Below are positions 1 to 5,012 of a stretch of DNA of 5,012 bases, piece after piece (positions within the stretch are counted from its first letter, which is position 1; every line of letters starts with the position of its first letter). A program made the translations under genes and the position numbers. The stretch comes from Bacteroidales bacterium. GTDB lineage: Bacteria; Bacteroidota; Bacteroidia; Bacteroidales; UBA932. The notes under the pieces were generated by a model. The model was not told the origin of the DNA. It did not search any database and saw only the letters and a program-made list of their open reading frames with translations. The DNA is taken from NCBI GenBank assembly GCA_004552115.1, contig SFPH01000091.1:1-5012 (forward strand). The letters run 5' to 3'.

Positions 1-97
1 ACTTGACCGCAAGGAGGTGGACAAGGCTTTCGCCCAGCTCAAGAAGGACGGAGCCATCGTATCACCTGTCCGCTGCAAGTGGCAGCCGGCAGAGTAA
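1..97 (+). CDS. C-terminal end of a plus-strand gene, possibly a small winged-helix DNA-binding protein (5' end outside window)
   Basis: An open frame enters from the left edge (first full codon at base 2) and ends at TAA 95-97, giving 31 residues that end in WQPAE. The piece begins [17 protein letters not shown] and is followed by a short strand-like stretch ([10 protein letters not shown]). An amphipathic lysine-rich helix followed by a hydrophobic strand and a Cys/Trp end resembles the recognition helix and wing of small MarR/ArsR-like winged-helix proteins. That likeness is my reading of a short fragment, not a firm family assignment. The codons are GC-rich with mostly G or C third positions, typical of a real gene. 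It converges on the minus-strand genes and shares the hairpin at 114-150 with them. The coding call is fairly safe; the function is not. Confidence 0.6.
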   Translation, partial: LDRKEVDKAFAQLKKDGAIVSPVRCKWQPAE

Positions 98-113
98 GAA
101 CTGATTTCTAGAA

Positions 114-150
114 GACAGGAGAGGAGGCCATTGTGGTCTCCTCTTCTGTT
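114..150. terminator. Hairpin between convergent genes, probable bidirectional terminator
   Basis: Bases 114-129 pair with 135-150 to give a 16-bp stem closed by a 5-base loop (ATTGT, 130-134). All positions pair if three G-U wobbles are allowed in the plus-strand RNA. It lies 17 bases after the plus-strand stop codon and 26 bases beyond the minus-strand stop at 176-178, the expected place for a shared terminator. Neither side has a clean run of U after the stem (TTATCAT on plus, TTCTAG on minus). It may therefore be a weak intrinsic terminator or mainly an RNA 3'-end stabiliser. Confidence 0.6.
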
Positions 151-175
151 ATCATAATCTTAGATGAACTGCTCG

Positions 176-643
176 TTAAATGGATACTTCTGCTGCAACA
201 GGGTTAAGCTCTACCTGAATGTCATCTGCTGCGTATATACCGACCATCCAACCGTCCTGATTTCCTTCTTTTCTGATAAGTGGTACTTCGACCTGTTCAA
301 CTGAATACTCTCCGTTTTCACTCCCATCGACATCCGTGAATTTCAGAATCATTTTTTCTGATGGAAAACTTGATTGTTGGATTGAAAATTCTCCTTTTTC
401 TGAGGTCCATGTAGTGTCCGGTCTCTCATATTGAACCTCTGGGTTGATATGAGTTACTGCAATACCTTTGACCGGTTCTCCTGTCTTTGCATCTACAGCC
501 TTGCCGCTGATTCTGAACTCCATTACCGGAACACCGTATTCTGGAGCAGGCACATTGTCATCATCACCATCACAAGAAATCACTCCTGAAATTCCCAGCA
601 TAGCCAACGCATATCTGCAAAATCGCAAAAACAATCCTTTCAT
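176..643 (-). CDS. Lipoprotein A of an rSAM/lipoprotein system (155 aa)
   Basis: A small exported lipoprotein. Residues 1-23 form a signal peptide (basic start, hydrophobic core) ending in the lipobox VISC, so Cys24 would be lipid-anchored. The next residues are D-G-D-D-D, an acidic tract like the export signal that sends Bacteroidota lipoproteins to the cell surface. After an EYGVP motif (35-39), residues 43-90 look like a carboxypeptidase-regulatory-type beta-sandwich (SGKAVDAKTGEPVKGI, then DTTWTSEKGEF). Residues 100-121 carry FTDVDGSENG and VEVP. The EYGxP, DTxWT, DVDGxENG and EVP motifs recur in lipoprotein B, so the two are diverged paralogues. The family is the putative lipoprotein of the rSAM/lipoprotein system (TIGR04134, from memory). 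The start is one base after the rSAM stop (TAA-T-ATG), so translation is probably coupled. Surface location and being a substrate or partner of the rSAM enzyme are inferences. Confidence 0.88.
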   Translation of the reverse strand: MKGLFLRFCRYALAMLGISGVISCDGDDDNVPAPEYGVPVMEFRISGKAVDAKTGEPVKGIAVTHINPEVQYERPDTTWTSEKGEFSIQQSSFPSEKMILKFTDVDGSENGEYSVEQVEVPLIRKEGNQDGWMVGIYAADDIQVELNPVAAEVSI

Positions 644-644
644 A

Positions 645-1712
645 TTATTCCAATCTTTTTAAGTGACACAAAATCAATTCTCCATTCTCATCACGCAAGT
701 GCATGCCGTTCCCCTGGCAATAGCGGAAATACTTGCAGTCTGCACATTCACCTGCCTTCATCCAGGAACGGTCACGATATGGCTGGTAACGGTTCTCCCA
801 TACATCAATGAAGTCATCCTTGTAGATGTTGCCTTGAGCCAGATTGCTGCGGATGCTTGCACAGGCTGAGATGGATCCGTCAATCATCACTGAACTGATG
901 GATATGCCTGCCTGACAAGTGAAAAGATGGTCACGGACCTGTCCTTCATATTCACCGAGGAAGCCTTCGCATCCATAGCTTGCTGCAATCCTGCCCTCTT
1001 TTCTGGTCTGCTTGATGAACTCCATAAGTCCGCGGAATCTTTCATTGCTCAGTTGTAATTCCTTATCCTGAGCAGCGCGTCCCACAGGGAATACCGTGAA
1101 CAGACGCCAGCTCTTGAGGCCAAGAGAAATAAGATACTCCTTGAACTGCGGAAGGGATTCATAGTTCTTGTTATTCACGCAAGTGACTACGTCAAATTTG
1201 ATGGTAGGTTCATTCGCAAGTATCCTTATAGCTTCCGATGCATTCTTGAAGCTGCCCTGAATCCCGCGCATCCACTCGTGCTCTTCCTGGAATCCGTCGA
1301 GACTTATGGTTGCTGAATGCATACCTGCCCGTAGAAGTCCTTCAATCTTCTTTGGGGTCATGAGGAGTCCGTTGGAAACGATGCCCCATGGAAACTCCAT
1401 GTCATAGATCGCTCGTCCACACTGTTCGATGTCCTTACGCATCAATGGTTCGCCACCGGTTATGACAATCATGATCTTATGAGAGTCATATTTCTCCTTG
1501 ACGCGGCGCAGTACCTTTGCGAAGTTCTCGAACGGCATATCCGGATGAAGAGATGACACCTTGCAATCGCTGCCGCAATGACGGCATTTCATGTTGCATC
1601 GGAGTGTGCTCTCCCAGAAAAGTTGCCTCAATGGGTGCTTTTCGATATTGTCCCGCACAAGTTGACGCTGCAGCTCAAGTGCGATCTTCTGCCTGATGGA
1701 TAATCCGGACAT
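645..1712 (-). CDS. Radical SAM/SPASM enzyme of an rSAM/lipoprotein system (355 aa)
   Basis: A cytoplasmic radical SAM enzyme. C39, C43 and C46 in RCNMKCRHCGSDC form the CxxxCxxC motif that binds the SAM-cleaving 4Fe-4S cluster. TGGEP at 85-89 is the SAM-binding motif, and the TIM-barrel core runs to about residue 240. A C-terminal SPASM domain follows, with C266-x12-G279-x4-C284 and C323-x2-C326-x5-C332, then C348. In the usual CX2CX5CX3C pattern the last cysteine is replaced here by Gly336 (CQGNG). The set for auxiliary cluster II therefore looks complete, while cluster I lacks one ligand. SPASM enzymes commonly modify ribosomally made peptides or proteins. The GNGMHLR end and the flanking lipoproteins fit TIGR04133 (rSAM/lipoprotein system) as I remember it. 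The start lies 4 bases after the lipoprotein B stop, behind an A-rich leader, and lipoprotein A begins 1 base after its stop. The reaction is unknown; acting on the neighbouring lipoproteins is inferred from gene order. Confidence 0.93.
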   Translation of the reverse strand: MSGLSIRQKIALELQRQLVRDNIEKHPLRQLFWESTLRCNMKCRHCGSDCKVSSLHPDMPFENFAKVLRRVKEKYDSHKIMIVITGGEPLMRKDIEQCGRAIYDMEFPWGIVSNGLLMTPKKIEGLLRAGMHSATISLDGFQEEHEWMRGIQGSFKNASEAIRILANEPTIKFDVVTCVNNKNYESLPQFKEYLISLGLKSWRLFTVFPVGRAAQDKELQLSNERFRGLMEFIKQTRKEGRIAASYGCEGFLGEYEGQVRDHLFTCQAGISISSVMIDGSISACASIRSNLAQGNIYKDDFIDVWENRYQPYRDRSWMKAGECADCKYFRYCQGNGMHLRDENGELILCHLKRLE

Positions 1713-1716
1713 GAAT

Positions 1717-2187
1717 TTATTTTTTTGTCATAGTCACATTGGCTCCTGCTTCATAAGCTCCATCATACCAGTGACCATCGCCATCCTTAACTTTGAAAAC
1801 AGGCACTTCAATGGAAACCTTCTGGAATTCGCCACCATTTTCCTGGCCATCAACGTCCTCGAATTCGAGCTTGACACTGTCCATATATGCAAATTTATTA
1901 TAGACATATGACTCTTGGTATGCCTCTCCAGTGTCATATTCACCATTCTGATTTGTCCATAATGTATCCGCAATCGGCGTACCTGTATAGCTAGGGTTTG
2001 GATGTTCGGCACTGATGACAACACGGATTCCCTGAATTCCTTTGCCTTCTTCATCAGTAACAACGCCCTTTGCTTCAAAGTCAGAATGAGGACAACCATA
2101 TTCTACCTTTGCAGTGCAGGAGTCAATCATTGCAACTCCCAATAGTCCAAGAGTAATTCTGAAGAGTTTGAGGATAAGATCTTTCAT
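1717..2187 (-). CDS. Lipoprotein B of an rSAM/lipoprotein system (156 aa)
   Basis: The second lipoprotein partner of the rSAM gene, paralogous to lipoprotein A. I start it at the ATG 2187-2185, where a signal peptide begins (MKDLILKLFRITLGLLG). The open frame continues 93 codons further upstream, but that stretch is arginine-rich, runs out of frame through the end of the acetyltransferase gene and is not protein-like. The lipobox is IDSC with Cys24; Asp just before Ser is unusual. The next residues (TAKVEYGCP) lack the acidic tract of lipoprotein A, so this copy may stay on the periplasmic face. A carboxypeptidase-regulatory-like fold covers about 37-85 (AKGVVTDEEGKGIQGIRV, DTLWTNQNGEY). The shared EDVDGQENG lies at 110-118 and IEVP at 126-129, followed by a Gly/Asp/aromatic stretch (KDGDGHWYDGAYEAG). 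Cys32 in YGCP has no counterpart in A. The gene ends in an A7 run, with the rSAM start 4 bases later. Confidence 0.87.
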   Translation of the reverse strand: MKDLILKLFRITLGLLGVAMIDSCTAKVEYGCPHSDFEAKGVVTDEEGKGIQGIRVVISAEHPNPSYTGTPIADTLWTNQNGEYDTGEAYQESYVYNKFAYMDSVKLEFEDVDGQENGGEFQKVSIEVPVFKVKDGDGHWYDGAYEAGANVTMTKK

Positions 2188-2282
2188 ATCAGATTGGAAT
2201 TTTTCTTTAATAACGCAAAGCCGATATTTACACTTCCGTAAAGATGCAGAAAATATATTTATCGTTGCATATAAACTGCGAT
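2188..2282 (-). promoter_or_regulatory. 95-base AT-rich gap with a weak Bacteroides-type promoter candidate
   Basis: This is the largest non-coding gap in the minus-strand gene row, and the only one long enough to hold a promoter. On the minus strand TATATTTT (2257-2250) matches the Bacteroides -7 consensus TAnnTTTG in all but the last base. It would start RNA about 55 bases before lipoprotein B. No TTTG lies at the usual 19-21-base distance upstream; the nearest is TTTA at a shorter spacing, so the match is weak. CGATAAAT occurs twice in direct orientation (2288-2281 and 2264-2257), the first copy overlapping the acetyltransferase stop codon and the second abutting the -7 candidate. I see no terminator-like hairpin after the acetyltransferase stop, so read-through from upstream is possible. 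The leader before the ATG is A-rich with no Shine-Dalgarno sequence. Confidence 0.3.
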
Positions 2283-3041
2283 TTATCGGATGTTTCTCTT
2301 CACGACCCTGCAGGGATTGCCCACGGCAACGCAGCCGTCCGGGATATCCTTCACCACGACGCTCCCGGCTCCTATGGTTACGTTGCTTCCGATGGTAACC
2401 CCGGGAAGGATGGTCACGGAGCCGCCTATCCAGACGTTGTCCCCTATGGTCACCGGCTTCGCCCATTCCCTGCGGGAGTTCCTCTCGACGGGGTCAGTGC
2501 TGTGACAGGCCGTATAGATGCTGACGTTCGGGCCTATGAAACAGTCGTCGCCGACAGTCACCGGAGCTTCATCCAGCACCGTGAAGTTGAAGTTTGCGAA
2601 GAAACGTCTGCCCACGCGGATATTGCTTCCGTAATCGCAGTAGAACGGCTGGTTGATGAAGGTGTCCCCATCACTCTTTCCAAGTAGGCCCCGGAGCAGC
2701 TCGTTCCGTTCCTTCAGCATTGAAGGACGCATTTTGTTGTACTCCCAGATCCTGTCCTTGGTGGCGTTGAGCCGTTCAAGAAGATATGGATGCGTCGCAT
2801 CGTACTCCCGTCCGGAGACCATGTCGTCCCAGACCCGGGCTTCAGGAGAATCCTCAGAAGGAGTCTCCTCCATTGAAAGAAGAAGTTCCTGCGCTTTCCT
2901 GTGACCGAGGGATGCGGCACGGGAGAGAAGGTCTCTCGCCTTCACGGGGTCCTTCTCGAGGCAGTCGCCCTCAAGAAAACGCTTTCCCACGGAGAACAAT
3001 GCCTCCGCGTCGGAGTATATGTAGTCGTTGTTGCAGTCCAT
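2283..3041 (-). CDS. Sel1-repeat / maltose-galactoside-type O-acetyltransferase fusion (252 aa)
   Basis: The C-terminal two thirds is an acetyl-CoA-dependent O-acetyltransferase of the maltose/galactoside (Maa/LacA) type. A Mac-like helical region lies at about 73-122 (SGREYDATHPYLLERLNATKD). A left-handed beta-helix of hexapeptide repeats follows at about 137-245, ending IGAGSVVVKDIPDGCVAVGNPCR. His180 in YTACHS matches the catalytic histidine of the family. Ordinary members are about 185-200 residues. The extra 70 N-terminal residues contain one Sel1-like helical repeat at about 11-54 (FSVGKRFLEGD, then KDPVKARDLLSRAASLGHRKA). Sel1 repeats usually bind proteins, so this part may dock the enzyme to a partner. 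The reading frame is continuous, and the start lies 17 bases after the upstream stop without a Shine-Dalgarno sequence. The acceptor cannot be told from sequence; a sugar or an exported product of the adjoining ABC genes is possible. Confidence 0.9.
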   Translation of the reverse strand: MDCNNDYIYSDAEALFSVGKRFLEGDCLEKDPVKARDLLSRAASLGHRKAQELLLSMEETPSEDSPEARVWDDMVSGREYDATHPYLLERLNATKDRIWEYNKMRPSMLKERNELLRGLLGKSDGDTFINQPFYCDYGSNIRVGRRFFANFNFTVLDEAPVTVGDDCFIGPNVSIYTACHSTDPVERNSRREWAKPVTIGDNVWIGGSVTILPGVTIGSNVTIGAGSVVVKDIPDGCVAVGNPCRVVKRNIR

Positions 3042-3058
3042 AATGAAGAATTATCAAA

Positions 3059-3556
3059 TCAGGACAGTATCCCACTCCTGATCTCGCCGGCGACCTCTGC
3101 CGCCTCCGCAATCCCGAATTTCTGCATTTTAGGGAGGACAAAGAGCAGGACGGAGCAGGCAATGGCAAGGAAGAGGGCGGTGATGAGAAGGACAATGCTG
3201 TTCAGCGTGAAGTATTTGCCTGCCAGCCAGAAGGATGCGAGGAAGATCAGGGCGGCGGTGGCATCTCCGGCCATGCTGGAGCCTTCGCCAGACCTGATGT
3301 CGATGCGGTACTCGTGAGCCCCGTCCGGATTGGAGCGGTATTCGGAAGGGATTTCACATATATCGCAGACAATGAAGCGGTTGCGGTTCCAGGAAGAATA
3401 GTCCGCCAGAATCCGTCCGCCCCCGATTTCGGATACCTTCTTTCCGCATGTCACGGAATTGAAGACCTCCCGGACCAGAGTGTCGTAATCCCTGTCTGTA
3501 TTTATTGTGATGGACTCTCTCGTGTCCAGATAAATGCTTGAATCAAAACCTGTCAT
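3059..3556 (-). CDS. Unrecognised 165-aa protein with two C-terminal membrane segments
   Basis: I do not recognise this protein. Residues 1-97 are soluble and mixed alpha/beta in character (TRESITINTDRDYDTLVREVF, then strand-like segments around GGGRILADYSS and RNRFIVCDICEIP). A CxxC pair is present at Cys64/Cys67, with Cys37 further upstream. Residues 98-114 (ATAALIFLASFWLAGKY) and 118-141 are two hydrophobic helices separated only by a short TLNS turn, so they make a hairpin with both ends on the same side, probably the cytoplasm. A short amphipathic tail (AEAAEVAGEIR) follows. The start is 3 bases after the ABC transporter stop (TAA-GAT-ATG), and the acetyltransferase starts 17 bases after its end, so it belongs to that operon. 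It could be an accessory subunit of the exporter, which is inference from position only. Steady codon use and close spacing support a real gene. Confidence 0.8.
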   Translation of the reverse strand: MTGFDSSIYLDTRESITINTDRDYDTLVREVFNSVTCGKKVSEIGGGRILADYSSWNRNRFIVCDICEIPSEYRSNPDGAHEYRIDIRSGEGSSMAGDATAALIFLASFWLAGKYFTLNSIVLLITALFLAIACSVLLFVLPKMQKFGIAEAAEVAGEIRSGILS

Positions 3557-3559
3557 ATC

Positions 3560-5012
3560 TTATTTGATTTCAATGTTACCTTCGCAGAGCCCCGCAGCGC
3601 CCTCGCGGTGTGTTATCATGATAATGGTCCTTCCGGCCGCCCCTTCCTTCAATCTCTCCATCAGAATGGCCTCTGTGGCATTGTCCAGAGCCGAAGCGGG
3701 CTCGTCGAGCAGCATTATCCTGCCGCCTCTGAGCAGACCCCTTGCAATGGCGATTCTCTGGGCCTGGCCTTCGCTCAGTCCCGTTCCGGATTCCCCGCAG
3801 ACAGTGTCTAGCCCAAGCGGAAGTTCCTGTATGAAATCGGCGGCGGCATTGTGAAGAGCCTCCATCATCTCCGCTTCATCCGCATTCGGGTTGCCGAGCA
3901 GGAGATTCTCCCGTATTGTCCCGGAAATCAATGAGTTGCCCTGAGGAACATAGGTAATGTTGCAGCGGGTCAGCGGGGATGCCGCCGCCTCTTTCTCCCC
4001 GTCGTATATCGTGACCGAGCCCTCATCAGGGGAGAGCAGGGCCAGCGCAAGCCTGACCATGGTGCTTTTTCCCGCTCCTGTCTCGCCAGTCACAGACGTT
4101 ATTGAACCTGGCCGGAAATCGTATGTGAAATTCTTGAGTACCGGTTCGCAACCGTCAGGGTATGAGAATGTCACATTGGAAAATCTGATTCCCGGAACAC
4201 CGTTGAGTCTTATCGGCTCGCCCTGCTCCTCCAATGGCATTCCTGTCAGTTCGCACAGCCTTTCCACACTCGACAATGTCCTTGCGAATGCCGGAATCTG
4301 CCGGCTCAGGTCCACGACCGGCCTCTGCACCATGGACACGAGCTGGAGGAATGCCGCCATTTCTCCAAAACTGACCGTCCCGGCCGCCAGACCTTTTATA
4401 CCCCTGAGCATAACGAAAAGGTATCCACCCGAGAATCCGGCCTGAACCATTGTCCTGGAAAAGATGGAATAGTCCGTCCTGTCCAGAATTTTCTTCTGCA
4501 ATCCCTCCTGGAGGCTGTTCAGCTCGTCTGTGCTCCTCGAGGTGTACTCCAATGCGGAAATCAATGTCCTATGCTGGATATTTTCCTGTATGTGGCTCTG
4601 TACCAGGCTGTCGGAGCGTCTGATGTCAGATGTCAGCCCGCGCATTTTCCTGACGAAGCCCTTGCTCAGCAGCACTGCGACCGGCATGATAGCGAACAGA
4701 ATCGCAGCGAGTTTCCAGTCCATGCCGGCGAGAATCCAGAGTGCACCGCAAAGCTGGAATGCAGTGACCAGGGCGGATGGAATCGACAGGCAAATCATGC
4801 TGCTGACGGATGCGACATCCTCCTCGATCCGGTTCATCACATCCCCGGTATGCAGGAAATTCCTTCCCGTCCATCGGCTCTCCATGATATGGGAGAAAAT
4901 CTTGTGCTTCAGGCTGTTGCGCAGCCCTATCTCGTTCCTTGCGCTGATCTTCACGCGGAAATTCGACAACAGAAGCTGGAGTACCATGCAGCCGGCCATG
5001 ACACCTGCCAAT
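3560..5012 (-). CDS. ABC exporter half-transporter, permease fused to ATPase (N-terminus outside window)
   Basis: The last 483 codons of an ATP-driven exporter of the inner membrane. The frame is open to the right edge, the first visible codon is an internal TTG, and the true start is off the window. Visible residues 1-250 cover the rest of the membrane domain: the end of one helix (1-16), a long cytoplasmic coupling loop (21-74), helices at about 77-97 and 100-118, and two more near 190-230. The ATPase has the A-loop Tyr284, Walker A GETGAGKS (309-316), Q-loop Gln357, signature LSEGQ (412-416), Walker B IMLLDE with Glu437, D-loop SALD and switch His468. All catalytic parts are intact. The protein stops only 15 residues after the His, so the usual 30-60-residue tail is largely missing. 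The intact 3-base junction to the next gene argues against a recent truncation. It probably works as a dimer; the substrate (peptide, lipid or drug) is not visible. Confidence 0.93.
   Translation of the reverse strand, partial: LAGVMAGCMVLQLLLSNFRVKISARNEIGLRNSLKHKIFSHIMESRWTGRNFLHTGDVMNRIEEDVASVSSMICLSIPSALVTAFQLCGALWILAGMDWKLAAILFAIMPVAVLLSKGFVRKMRGLTSDIRRSDSLVQSHIQENIQHRTLISALEYTSRSTDELNSLQEGLQKKILDRTDYSIFSRTMVQAGFSGGYLFVMLRGIKGLAAGTVSFGEMAAFLQLVSMVQRPVVDLSRQIPAFARTLSSVERLCELTGMPLEEQGEPIRLNGVPGIRFSNVTFSYPDGCEPVLKNFTYDFRPGSITSVTGETGAGKSTMVRLALALLSPDEGSVTIYDGEKEAAASPLTRCNITYVPQGNSLISGTIRENLLLGNPNADEAEMMEALHNAAADFIQELPLGLDTVCGESGTGLSEGQAQRIAIARGLLRGGRIMLLDEPASALDNATEAILMERLKEGAAGRTIIMITHREGAAGLCEGNIEIK

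Noticed and set aside
1710..1730. A7 run at the end of lipoprotein B, where loss of one A would fuse the lipoprotein in frame to the rSAM enzyme
   Set aside because: The frame arithmetic works, but a fusion would send a cytoplasmic iron-sulfur enzyme into the export pathway. The normal stop and start 4 bases apart are better explained by ordinary translational coupling.
2188..2466. Upstream extension of the lipoprotein B frame by 93 codons
   Set aside because: It is arginine-rich, runs out of frame through the end of the acetyltransferase gene, and would bury a clear lipoprotein signal peptide in the middle of the protein. The ATG at 2187 gives a normal lipoprotein.
2244..2687. Plus-strand open frame of 147 codons opposite the acetyltransferase gene
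   Set aside because: It is the antisense shadow of a GC-rich gene with strong family motifs on the minus strand, and its translation shows no recognisable domain.
3957..4445. Plus-strand open frame of 162 codons opposite the ABC transporter gene
   Set aside because: It lies entirely antisense to conserved ATPase and permease sequence. Its translation is low in complexity, rich in Ser and Pro, and has no domain signal.
5003..5012. TTG at the right edge as a start codon for the ABC transporter
   Set aside because: The first visible residues lie inside a transmembrane helix, and the N-terminal part of the membrane domain is missing, so the gene simply runs off the window and this TTG is an internal leucine.
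1..5012. CRISPR array, tRNA or rRNA gene, insertion sequence or transposase
   Set aside because: I saw no regularly spaced repeats, no tRNA-like cloverleaf or rRNA sequence, and no transposase motifs or terminal inverted repeats. Nearly all of the window is explained by protein genes.

Overview
The window reads as a piece of a Bacteroidota (Bacteroidales-type) chromosome. The reasons are lipoprotein signal peptides with an acidic stretch after the lipid-anchored cysteine, starts without Shine-Dalgarno sequences but with A-rich leaders, and a radical SAM/lipoprotein gene pairing that I know only from Bacteroidales. The genus cannot be fixed from this sequence.

Layout: bases 1-97 hold the last 31 codons of a plus-strand gene, possibly a small winged-helix DNA-binding protein. 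Everything after it is on the minus strand and converges on it, with a 16-bp hairpin (114-150) between the two transcription units. In minus-strand transcription order (right to left) come: an ABC exporter half-transporter whose start lies off the right edge (3560-5012); an unrecognised 165-residue protein with two C-terminal membrane segments (3059-3556); a maltose/galactoside-type O-acetyltransferase carrying an N-terminal Sel1-like repeat (2283-3041); a 95-base AT-rich gap; lipoprotein B (1717-2187); a radical SAM/SPASM enzyme (645-1712); and lipoprotein A (176-643).

These genes form two modules. The right-hand one (ABC exporter, membrane protein, acetyltransferase) is richer in G+C and tightly packed, with gaps of 3 and 17 bases. 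It could be the end of an operon that exports and acetylates something, but the substrate is not visible here. The left-hand one (lipoprotein B, rSAM enzyme, lipoprotein A) is lower in G+C, with gaps of 4 and 1 bases, and matches the 'rSAM/lipoprotein system' described by protein-family models. Its enzyme presumably acts on, or together with, two divergent lipoproteins that share a DVDG-x-ENG motif and an EVP motif. The chemistry of this system is, as far as I know, uncharacterised, and it is the most interesting content of the window. Whether the 95-base gap separates two transcription units is uncertain; it contains one weak Bacteroides-type promoter candidate.
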